From Gammaproteobacteria bacterium (lineage in GTDB: Bacteria > Pseudomonadota > Gammaproteobacteria > Arenicellales > Poriferihabitantaceae), in contig JAPOSW010000021.1 in assembly GCA_026709505.1 (NCBI GenBank), positions 1 to 43,424 of the forward strand: 43,424 bases of DNA, read 5' to 3'. The notes below the pieces were generated by a model, which was not told where the DNA came from, did no database searches, and was given only the letters and a program-made list of their open reading frames with translations. Made by a program: the position numbers and the translations under genes. Shown here piece after piece: positions 37,132 to 43,424 of this stretch (positions are counted from its first letter, which is position 1; each line of letters opens with the position of its first letter).

Positions 37132-37697
37132 ATGCGCCCTTAATTCTGGCTTCAAGTTCACCACAACGCAGAAAGCTGCTAGCATTGCTCGTCCCGGATT
37201 TTGAAGTGGTCAATCCCGACATTGACGAGACTCGACTTACTGATGAGTCCCCAGAAGCCATGACACATCGCCTAGCTATCGAAAAAGCCAGCATCATCTA
37301 TCGGCAAAGGGGGCCGGACGTGCGAGTGCTTGGCGGTGATACTGCCATCGTCATAGCAGACCGGATACTCGGTAAGCCCACCGGCCATGACCATGCAGTC
37401 TCCATGCTGACCGATCTTTCGGAAACCACTCATACAGTTTACAGTTCGGTGGCGCTCTGCAGCTCACGGGGTTATCGGTCTCTGCTCAGTCGGAGCAAGG
37501 TTACTTTCAGGGCATTGACTGCTGATGAAATCAAGCATTACTGCCTTACCGGAGACCCTTATGACAAAGCCGGCGGGTATGGAATCCAGAGTGCTGCGGG
37601 CAGCTTCGTCGAGAAGCTCTCAGGTAGCTACACCGGGGTTATTGGATTGCCGCTATGGGAGACCCATCAACTGCTGTTTGCTATAAAGAGCGAGTGA
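37128..37697 (+). CDS. maf: Maf family nucleotide pyrophosphatase
   Basis: The 189-aa protein begins LILASSSPQRRKLLALLVPD, followed by PDIDETRLTDESPEAMTHRL, VLGGDTAIVIADRILGKPTG, and YDKAGGYGIQSAAGSFVEKL, all standard Maf motifs. Maf/YhdE-type enzymes hydrolyse dTTP, UTP and modified pyrimidine nucleotides and so keep the pool clean. The start overlaps rlmH by ATGA. An internal 39-base segment (37379-37417), encoding GKPTGHDHAVSMLTDL, recurs beside the CRISPR array. The gene itself looks full-length and intact. Confidence 0.92.
   Translation: MNAPLILASSSPQRRKLLALLVPDFEVVNPDIDETRLTDESPEAMTHRLAIEKASIIYRQRGPDVRVLGGDTAIVIADRILGKPTGHDHAVSMLTDLSETTHTVYSSVALCSSRGYRSLLSRSKVTFRALTADEIKHYCLTGDPYDKAGGYGIQSAAGSFVEKLSGSYTGVIGLPLWETHQLLFAIKSE
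37379..37417 (+). repeat. direct repeat copy 1 (inside maf)
   Basis: This stretch of maf matches 41460-41498 at 38 of 39 positions, with positions 37384-37417 identical over 34 bases. The two copies bracket the ietA-ietS genes in the same orientation. Confidence 0.95.
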
Positions 37698-37963
37698 CCA
37701 CCAGCATTTAGCGCGTAAGTTGTCTAGTACTCATAAATCCAAAGAGCAATCTGATCACCATACTGACGGGAATATAGATTCCGGGTGACTACCCACTTCG
37801 CAGTACCCAAGAAATGGTGTTTACTCTATGCTGAAGTGCTTAGCATTCGGTGAAGCGGATTTCACACATAATTAGAGTTTGGACGAATAGTAAGTTTTAT
37901 GCTATATTTTCTTCCACTTTATTTTATTTTAATATTAATGTAATACATATAGTTATATTTATT
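37698..37963. other. AT-rich spacer upstream of ietA
   Basis: The composition drops sharply to AT-rich from about 37860 to 37963 (for example the run around TTTATTTTATTTTAATATTA). This is unlike the housekeeping genes to the left and fits an acquired segment. It contains a candidate promoter. Confidence 0.5.
37879..37908 (+). promoter_or_regulatory. candidate sigma-70 promoter of ietA-ietS
   Basis: TTGGAC (37879-37884), 18 bases of spacing and TATATT (37903-37908) form a plausible -35/-10 pair. The first base of ietA is about 55 bases further on. Confidence 0.4.
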
Positions 37964-39076
37964 ATGGAACAATTAAATAAATTAGAAGAAGATTTCTTCC
38001 ATTTGGCAAGAATTGCCCTTTCAGACCGCACCCAAGATGTACAAGCATTCTTGTACCGAATCACCAGGAAAAAAGGTACGAGTGCGGAGCTGGCATCGGC
38101 ATTGGTTGAACTTCTCCGCAAGAACCCCACACGGCTAACACCTTTGCGCCGCGATAGCGATGTTGCCGTACCGGCTGATACGGATTCACGGTTTCAGCTT
38201 CTTCGTGTTGAGCAGGCTCCTCATCCGTCAAAGGAACTAGTTCAGGTCAAATCCATACGACAAACTCTCGACCGCCTAGTAGAAGAGCGCCGTAACATAT
38301 TGCCGCTTCTGGAGTCTGGACTGGAACCGACCAGTACAGTCTTGTTTACCGGACCGCCAGGGGTTGGAAAAACACTCTCGGCACGCTGGATTGCACATGC
38401 ACTGCATCTTCCACTGTTGGTCCTCGACCTCTCGGCAGTCATGAGCAGCTATTTAGGACGCACTGGGACTAATCTTCGTCATGTTCTGGACTATGCAAAG
38501 TCCTTCGATTGCGTTCTACTCTTGGACGAATTGGATGCAATCGCCAAGAGGCGAGACGACATTGGTGAAATTGGCGAACTGAAGAGATTGGTGACCGTTC
38601 TCTTGCAACAACTTGATGATTGGCCGTCATCGGGACTACTGATTGCAGCCTCCAATCATCCCGACCTTCTTGACCCAGCCGTATGGCGCCGATTCGAGCA
38701 ATTGATTGAGTTTCCACTCCCAGATCAAGAAAGCGTTCATCAATTTCTCCATAACCTCTTTTGGGAGACCGCTCCCGATGCTATCCAATGGGCTGAAGTA
38801 CTCTCACTGTCTATGGTTGGTCTCTCTTTCGGCGAAATCGAACGAGATGTGACCAATGCTCGTCGTTCAGCCGCTTTGAACAGACAAGACCTTGGCCACC
38901 ATCTCGTTAATCTAGTCAGTACGCAACAACGTTCCAAGCAGGAACAAATAGAAATTGCCGTCCACCTTGTAAGAAAAGGCTTAGTTACGCAACGTAAAGC
39001 ACATGAACTCACCGGTGTCGCACGCGACACGATCCGCGTGCACTTGGAAAACTTGAAACATCACAACACTGAATGA
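37964..39076 (+). CDS. ietA: AAA+ ATPase of an IetAS defence system
   Basis: The ATG at 37964 gives 370 aa. The AAA+ module has Walker A FTGPPGVGKTLSARWIAHAL (P-loop 130-137) and Walker B CVLLLDELDAIAKRRDD (D188/E189). A sensor stretch (LLIAASNHPDLLDP) and an arginine-finger-like AVWRRFEQLIEFPLP follow. The C-terminus, VRKGLVTQRKAHELTGVARD, looks like a small helical recognition domain. Immediately downstream, after 6 bases, lies a subtilisin-like protease. AAA ATPase plus S8 protease is the gene pair called IetAS, first described on an Agrobacterium plasmid and later shown to give phage defence. Its sensing mechanism is not known to me. The AT-rich leader and nearby CRISPR locus fit a defence island. 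Confidence 0.85.
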   Translation: MEQLNKLEEDFFHLARIALSDRTQDVQAFLYRITRKKGTSAELASALVELLRKNPTRLTPLRRDSDVAVPADTDSRFQLLRVEQAPHPSKELVQVKSIRQTLDRLVEERRNILPLLESGLEPTSTVLFTGPPGVGKTLSARWIAHALHLPLLVLDLSAVMSSYLGRTGTNLRHVLDYAKSFDCVLLLDELDAIAKRRDDIGEIGELKRLVTVLLQQLDDWPSSGLLIAASNHPDLLDPAVWRRFEQLIEFPLPDQESVHQFLHNLFWETAPDAIQWAEVLSLSMVGLSFGEIERDVTNARRSAALNRQDLGHHLVNLVSTQQRSKQEQIEIAVHLVRKGLVTQRKAHELTGVARDTIRVHLENLKHHNTE

Positions 39077-39082
39077 AGGCCA

Positions 39083-41305
39083 ATGACGCAACAAAATTTC
39101 CTGTTGGGCAAAGGCGAGCGATTGACGACTGAGATCATTATGAGATCCGGTGGTGGTCCCAAACAGGCGCCTTACACTTTCGCCGAAGCTTGCGGGCGAC
39201 TTGCGCCGATGGCAGCCTCTACCGCTACAAAGATCGACACCCTTCCACCAGAAGCATGTCCAAATGATCAGGCGGTTATCTCACTTACCTTAAACCCTGA
39301 ATATATTGCAAAGTCTTACTTTCCCACAAAACTATTGAACGACTTAGGCATGGATGTCATCGGCAGTCGACCTCGAAAAATAAACCCACAAAAACGGTCT
39401 AGAGGTCGTGAGGCTATCGAAACAGTAACGACCGAATTATTTGCTAGAGGGCGGAGATCGATAATAAGGGCTTGGAGCGAAGACTTTCCGAACTGGGAAG
39501 TCCATCGATCTGGAGCGAATGACCTCATCTCCATCGAGCAGATCAAGGCACCGGTTCCGGATGACAAAATCAAGGGAAATCTGCCAGATCGCGGTCGAAT
39601 TGTACTAGAAGCAGTTCTGCATGCCAATGAGTTAGAAGCACATACATACATGCTCCAGGCATTCTACTCTTACCTTGCTTGGTGCGGTATTGAAGCAGAG
39701 TTTGGCCGTCAATTCTTTGCAAAGGGCCTTTGTTTTCTTGAGATGGATGCACCAGTCGAGAGAGCCCTCGATATCGTTGCCTTCACTGGTGTTCGAGTGC
39801 TTCGTAAAATGCCCGACCTGCGTGTGTTGCGTCCTCTTGTGAGGTCGGAAGGCATCCCGGATACCAAAACTCAGTTTCCTGACGAGACACCAGTTTCCGA
39901 TGATGTTCGTGTTGCGATTTTCGATGGAGGCATTCCCAAGGACCATCCTCTCACTAAATGGGTCGTTCCATATGAGGATAGGGCCCTGAAGCCCGCAACG
40001 CCCGAGTTCCTATCCCACGGCGTAAGCGTGACCTCTGCTGCACTATTCGGACATATAGATCCTCATGCCCCAATCCCAAGACCTTACACTTTCATAGATC
40101 ATCACCGGGTCATCGATGATGCTCCAAGCCAAGATCCACATCAGCTTTTCGAAATACTCGATAGGATCGAGAATGTCCTGGCCAGTCATGAATATGACTT
40201 CATCAGCTTGAGTATCGGGCCGTACTTGCCAATTCAGGATGATGATGTACATGCATGGACAGCAGTTATTGATGATTACCTTTCACGGATCTCGGCGCTG
40301 GCGCTGATCGCAGTGGGAAATAATGGGGAAGGCGATGCGTTGCTAGGTCTGGACCGCGTTCAAGTGCCCGCCGATTGTGTAAATGCATTGGCTGTTGGTG
40401 CATGCGATACACCAGGAAAATATTGGAAGAGAGCATCGTATAGCTCAAAGGGGCCTGGTCGCAGTCCGGGAATAGTCAAACCCGACTTGGTTGATTTCGG
40501 TGGTGAACTCAGCCGACCGTTTGTTGTGGTTTCTTCCGACTCGCAACCGATTCTGGCCGCCACAGCCGGAACATCATTTGCGACACCGAGTGTCATGCGC
40601 CTTGCCAGCGGTATTCGGGCACATTTCGGGCCGAGTTTGGACCACTTGACCATCCGTGCTCTTCTCGTCCATACATGTGAAAAAGGGGACTACGATCACA
40701 AGGAAATCGGTTGGGGTCGAGTTGCCAGAAACCTCAACGACATTATTCTTTGTGACGACGACACTGTACGCATCGTCTACCAGGGAGAGATATCGCCGAC
40801 CAAATATATGCGCACCGCAATACCTGTTCCACGCAGTTCATTGCAAGGCATCATTTCGATTAAGGCAACTATTTGTTACAAGTCTGAAACTGACCCGCAC
40901 CATCCAGGCAATTACACTCGAGCAGGTCTTGAAGTTACCTTCCGCCCACATGATGGTAAATTTTCCCGAAAGAACCAAATCCATCCAAATTCTGCGCGCT
41001 TTTTCGGCTCCTCTCTGCCCGGAACGACAGAGGAAGACTTGCGACGCGACGCCTGGAAATGGGAAAACTGTCTGCACGCCGAGGTTCGAAAACAAGGAAG
41101 TTCGTTGCAAAACCCCTGTTTCGATATTCACTATAATTCGCGCTCGGAAAGCAGAAACTTCTCACCTTCCGAAAAGTTAAAATACTCCATGATAATAACG
41201 GTTCAGGCGAAAAGTACCCTGGATCTCTACAATCGGGTCGTGCGCCGATACGCAACACAAATAGAGCCCCTCCGTCCAATTCTTAGTATCCCGATCAGAA
41301 CTTAG
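39083..41305 (+). CDS. ietS: S8 (subtilisin-like) serine protease of an IetAS defence system
   Basis: The 740-aa protein has an N-terminal domain of about 270 residues without a familiar signature, then a subtilase domain. The catalytic triad is D281 (VRVAIFDGGIP), H312 (EFLSHGVSVTSAALFG) and S498 (ATAGTSFATPSVM), with the oxyanion Asn at 413/414 (AVGNNGEGD). A further C-terminal region of about 200 residues follows (EISPTKYMRTAIPVPRSSLQ onward). There is no signal peptide, so it acts inside the cell, which sets it apart from secreted subtilisins. It is encoded with the AAA+ ATPase and is probably released or directed by it on infection; that last point is inference. Confidence 0.86.
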   Translation: MTQQNFLLGKGERLTTEIIMRSGGGPKQAPYTFAEACGRLAPMAASTATKIDTLPPEACPNDQAVISLTLNPEYIAKSYFPTKLLNDLGMDVIGSRPRKINPQKRSRGREAIETVTTELFARGRRSIIRAWSEDFPNWEVHRSGANDLISIEQIKAPVPDDKIKGNLPDRGRIVLEAVLHANELEAHTYMLQAFYSYLAWCGIEAEFGRQFFAKGLCFLEMDAPVERALDIVAFTGVRVLRKMPDLRVLRPLVRSEGIPDTKTQFPDETPVSDDVRVAIFDGGIPKDHPLTKWVVPYEDRALKPATPEFLSHGVSVTSAALFGHIDPHAPIPRPYTFIDHHRVIDDAPSQDPHQLFEILDRIENVLASHEYDFISLSIGPYLPIQDDDVHAWTAVIDDYLSRISALALIAVGNNGEGDALLGLDRVQVPADCVNALAVGACDTPGKYWKRASYSSKGPGRSPGIVKPDLVDFGGELSRPFVVVSSDSQPILAATAGTSFATPSVMRLASGIRAHFGPSLDHLTIRALLVHTCEKGDYDHKEIGWGRVARNLNDIILCDDDTVRIVYQGEISPTKYMRTAIPVPRSSLQGIISIKATICYKSETDPHHPGNYTRAGLEVTFRPHDGKFSRKNQIHPNSARFFGSSLPGTTEEDLRRDAWKWENCLHAEVRKQGSSLQNPCFDIHYNSRSESRNFSPSEKLKYSMIITVQAKSTLDLYNRVVRRYATQIEPLRPILSIPIRT

Positions 41306-41459
41306 CTTCTCGATATTTTCTCATCAATCAACATCGCGCCTTGTTATGACTGGAAGTTGTAATTTTTCACATTATTTCGGAACGGTCCTTGTTCTATTCC
41401 GGTATAAACCGGGGCGGGTTTAACTGATCATTTTTTCCAGGCAGTCTGGCCTAGGTGGA
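41306..41459. other. spacer between ietS and the second direct repeat
   Basis: No gene. A 5-bp hairpin CCGGT-ATAA-ACCGG (about 41399-41412) is followed at a distance by six T residues (41431-41436) and may weakly terminate the ietA-ietS transcript. Confidence 0.35.
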
Positions 41460-41498
41460 CACCAGCCATGACCATGCAGTCTCCATGCTGACCGATCT
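41460..41498 (+). repeat. direct repeat copy 2 (maf-derived, at the CRISPR boundary)
   Basis: It is identical to maf over 41465-41498 (34 bases), with one mismatch (A41464 for G) and four more matching bases to the left. It ends exactly where the last bases of a CRISPR repeat (ACAAT, 41499-41503) begin. Confidence 0.95.
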
Positions 41499-41767
41499 AC
41501 AATTTCGGACGGTCACCTATGAGCTGAACATGAGTTGTAGTTCCCTTTCTCACCCCGGATGACTACAATTCATGGTCATCCGTTTCGAATGCCGGTTCGG
41601 TTGTAGTTCCCTTTCTCACCCCGGATGACTACAATGTTTGTTGCCGGATTGACCTCGGCGATATTGTTGTAGTTCCCTTTCTCACCCCGGATGACTACAA
41701 TAGCGACGGCGAGCAAGGCATCAAGATAACGGTTGTAGTTCCCTTTCTCACCCCGGATGACTACAAT
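41497..41767 (+). CRISPR. CRISPR array, type II-C-like repeats
   Basis: Four identical 36-nt repeats lie at 41534-41569, 41600-41635, 41666-41701 and 41732-41767. Each starts GTTGTAGTTCCCTTTCTC and ends CACCCCGGATGACTACAAT. Three spacers of exactly 30 nt lie between them (41570-41599, 41636-41665, 41702-41731). A fifth, outer repeat is reduced to its last seven bases, CTACAAT at 41497-41503, again exactly 30 nt (41504-41533) from the first full repeat. The repeat is close to that of the Neisseria meningitidis type II-C system. In that system the repeat's TACAAT end is a -10 element that starts transcription inside each spacer; here the same TACAAT is kept in all copies, including the degenerate one. 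cas2 and a broken cas1 lie beside it. Confidence 0.97.
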
Positions 41768-41778
41768 CCCTTGTAATA

Positions 41779-41811
41779 AATCCCTTGCCACACAATGCTT
41801 GGCAAGGGATT
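41779..41811 (-). terminator. 12-bp hairpin between the array and cas2
   Basis: AATCCCTTGCCA (41779-41790) pairs perfectly with TGGCAAGGGATT (41800-41811) around a 9-base loop. On the minus strand it is followed by a short T-rich stretch, so it could end the cas2 transcript before it crosses the array. It could also stop array transcripts coming from the left. Confidence 0.6.
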
Positions 41812-41829
41812 CGTTCTTGAAATTTCATC

Positions 41830-42162
41830 TTAAAACAGGGACATTTGAACGGGTTGAACTGTTTTTTCCTGAAAACTTGGGGCACCAACAAGGATTTTCA
41901 TATTTGCATATTGTTTTTCAGTAACTTTTAATGCTCGCACAGATCCTTTTGAAGGAAGATGAGACTTCAGACGGTTAAGGTGTTTTTCTTCGGCATCATA
42001 TCCATTAACTATTCGCCCATAAACTGAATATTGAAGCATGTCATAACCATCTCCAATGAGAAATTTTCTGAAAAGAGTATAGACTCGTCGCTCTTGTCGA
42101 GTTTTCACAGGAAGATCAAAAAAAACCAGTAGGCGCATAAACTTTCTTCTTGAATCACTCAT
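41830..42162 (-). CDS. cas2: CRISPR-associated endonuclease Cas2
   Basis: The 110-aa protein has the ferredoxin-like Cas2 core: KFMRLLVFFDLPVKTRQERR, with the conserved Asp at about residue 16, FLIGDGYDMLQYSVYGRIVN and LPSKGSVRALKVTEKQYANM. It ends in the QMSLF tail typical of type II-C Cas2. With Cas1 it forms the spacer-integration complex. The N-terminal MSDSRRKF resembles the short extension of the Neisseria protein, so the first ATG is kept. It appears intact, but the normally adjoining cas1 is separated from it by an insertion sequence relic. Confidence 0.94.
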   Translation of the reverse strand: MSDSRRKFMRLLVFFDLPVKTRQERRVYTLFRKFLIGDGYDMLQYSVYGRIVNGYDAEEKHLNRLKSHLPSKGSVRALKVTEKQYANMKILVGAPSFQEKTVQPVQMSLF

Positions 42163-42172
42163 CCTTGAATTA

Positions 42173-42494
42173 GGGCATGTTAACCCTGATCCAGAGCATC
42201 TGCTCCCGTTGCAGGTGCTCGGACACGCGATCCAGAACGTCGTTCTTCGACCACCAGTTCATGCGCGTGTAGATGGTGTGCCAATTGCCGAACCGTTCCG
42301 GCGGGCTGCGCCACTTGCAGCCGTGCCGACCACGTAGAGAATGGCGTTGAGCACCTGCAGGTTCGAAAGCAGCGGCGCAATGTGCTCGTACTGTACTTGT
42401 GTGAGTTCCATTTGCCTGCTCCTACACACTGTTCCAGCCGAAAAATCACAGGCACCGAATATGCCACATTCATGGCAAATTGTGTTAACAAGCC
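42173..42494 (-). mobile_element. IS5-family insertion sequence relic between cas1 and cas2
   Basis: About 322 bases with matching ends: GGGCATGTTAACCC at the left and GGCTTGTTAACAC inward from the right, flanked on both sides by TA. Inside, on the minus strand from an ATG at 42411, lies MELTQVQYEHIAPLL, then NLQVLNAILYVVG. After a frameshift comes GCKWRSPPERFGNWHTIYTR and then MNWWSKNDVLDRVSEHLQRE, the N-terminal part of an IS5-family transposase. A stretch of about 9 residues is missing and the catalytic remainder is absent, so it cannot move by itself. It separates cas2 from cas1. Confidence 0.8.
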
Positions 42495-42497
42495 TAG

Positions 42498-43229
42498 TCA
42501 AATTTCTGTCTCGTGGGCATCAAGCCCAATCAATGCCGGCAATTCCAAACTATTTGGGTCAACAGATTTTTCATAGACACGAGTCAAACTCTGAATAGTC
42601 CACTCGATTGAACTAAGCGCAGACATGCGCCCTTGAGGCATTTGCATATCTACATTCAACAAGGACACTAATTTGGCTTTGTCATCCGTCAACAACCCCT
42701 GAACCGGACCTGAAGGTGAATTAAGAAATACATGCAAATCTACCAATGGCCTAAATGGTTCAATTACGTCATCTGCAAGATTAAAGGCATTTCGCTCACT
42801 ATCATGAAAAATCCCAATAGATGGATGAAAGCCATATGCAACGAGATAGCGTGCGATGGCACCTCTTAAAATTGCATATCCATAGTTAAGCGCACCATTG
42901 TTCCAATCTGTCATCTTGCGGCTAAATTTACGGCCAAACAGGGAATTGAAATAAGTTAATGCGGCATAGCTTTCTAAATTCTGAGGGTCACCAGAACGTA
43001 TGCGCCGGGACAGTGATTCCAAATATTCAGAAGATTCGCATTCGCTAAGTCGCAGACATGCTGCTTGATTTTCAATTTTTCGGCGAATTATGCGAGCCCA
43101 AAGCCGCTTCAAGGCAGGACGAGATAGAGATTGTTGCTGTCGTAATCTTCGGGTTGTGCGGCTATGTTGCAGAAATGGCAAATGAAGACCATTAGGGTGA
43201 TGATTCGGTCCAAGCGAGTAAAGTACTAC
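42498..43229 (-). pseudogene. cas1: cas1, N-terminus lost to an insertion sequence
   Basis: The remaining frame encodes about 243 residues: VVLYSLGPNHHPNG, LHLPFLQHSRTTRRLRQQQS, then the integrase core. The metal ligands appear present: the Glu in NLESYAALTYFNSLFG, the His in SIGIFHDSERNAFNLA and the Asp/Glu in DDVIEPFRPLVD. Type II Cas1 proteins are about 290-305 aa and begin roughly 65-75 residues earlier; that part is missing. A stop codon (43230-43232) and then IS1595-like sequence take its place. The C-terminal stop is natural and lies 4 bases from the IS5 relic. Spacer acquisition by this Cas1 should be lost. Confidence 0.88.
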
Positions 43230-43424
43230 CTAATTACCACCAATCATAAGCAGGTTTTGTGATACAATGGGACAGATGCAACCACTTGATTAAAAAGGAG
43301 TATATCCATGAAGCGAAATCCTGTCCAGTTCCAGAAAGGCCTCAGTCTCAACGAATTTCTCGAACATTACGGAGACGAGGACAAGTGCCATGACGCACTG
43401 TTCCGGCTGCGCTGGCCGGACGGC
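43230..43424 (+). mobile_element. IS1595-family element, left end (partial)
   Basis: From about the point where cas1 coding similarity stops, the sequence leads into an IS1595-type transposase gene that runs off the window. The exact left end and any target duplication cannot be fixed, because only one side is visible. Confidence 0.7.
43308..43424 (+). CDS. IS1595-family transposase (partial, runs off the right edge)
   Basis: The ATG at 43308 has a strong AAGGAG (43295-43300) 7 bases upstream. The first 39 residues, MKRNPVQFQKGLSLNEFLEH then YGDEDKCHDALFRLRWPDG, match the N-terminus of IS1595-family transposases, where a zinc ribbon beginning FxCPxC would follow. The rest, including the DDE-type catalytic domain, lies outside the window. 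It is oriented away from cas1. Confidence 0.85.
   Translation, partial: MKRNPVQFQKGLSLNEFLEHYGDEDKCHDALFRLRWPDG

Noticed and set aside
41576-41791. A 71-codon minus-strand frame encoding repeated VVIRGEKGNYN peptides
   Set aside because: It is the translation of the CRISPR repeats, whose 66-base period keeps the frame open; there is no ribosome binding site or protein family.
41306-43307. tracrRNA anti-repeat near the array
   Set aside because: No segment complementary to the repeat was seen outside the repeats themselves; it is probably beyond the right edge with cas9.

Overview
The window reads as a chromosomal segment of a gammaproteobacterium at roughly 50% GC. This rests on the complete tol-pal cluster, the ruvC/ruvA/ruvB set next to yebC and aspS, yicC-gmk, tldD-pmbA, the nadD-rsfS-rlmH-maf run and a Pseudomonas-type split class II ribonucleotide reductase (NrdJa/NrdJb). 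No rRNA or tRNA gene was recognised, so a finer placement is not possible. The many broken genes suggest a genome that is losing genes or is rich in transposons.

Layout. 1-786: no intact gene; a possible PIN-toxin scrap, a small reading frame with a strong ribosome binding site, and a good terminator. 787-5071 (minus): nrdJb, a 64-aa ORF, nrdJa, a CHCC zinc-finger protein and ilvE. 5448-9615 (plus): a FemAB/GNAT-like protein, an anchored BON-like repeat protein, yicC and gmk. 9845-21481 (minus): a higBA relic, then cpoB, pal, tolB, tolA, tolR, tolQ, ybgC, ruvB, ruvA, a degenerate RNase P RNA-like sequence, ruvC, yebC, aspS and an FmdB-type zinc ribbon. The Tol genes build the envelope-spanning machine for outer-membrane constriction; the Ruv genes build the Holliday-junction machine. 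21617-24130: an accessory insert with an AAA_14/DUF4143 ATPase and a frameshifted DUF262 (GmrSD-like) gene. 24296-30370: a sugar-nucleotidyltransferase, a Bax-inhibitor-1 family protein, a LysR regulator, and pmbA and tldD. 30814-32788: an ISNCY-like transposase gene with a premature stop, then a membrane-protein pseudogene with a premature stop. 32932-37697: cystathionine beta-synthase, a small membrane protein, and nadD-rsfS-rlmH-maf.

37964-43424 is a defence region. It starts with an AAA+ ATPase plus subtilisin-like protease pair matching the IetAS defence system. Next comes a short CRISPR array whose 36-nt repeat closely resembles the Neisseria meningitidis type II-C repeat, then an intact cas2. 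A 0.3-kb IS5-family relic separates cas2 from a cas1 that has lost its N-terminus to an IS1595-family element running off the right edge. cas9 and tracrRNA are not in the window.

The most unusual observations are: (i) a 34-nt exact (38/39 overall) copy of an internal maf segment at the edge of the CRISPR array, so that IetAS is bracketed by direct repeats; (ii) a degenerate RNase P RNA-like sequence that splits ruvC from ruvA; and (iii) a CRISPR adaptation module broken by two different insertion sequences beside an array whose outermost repeat keeps only its promoter-like end.
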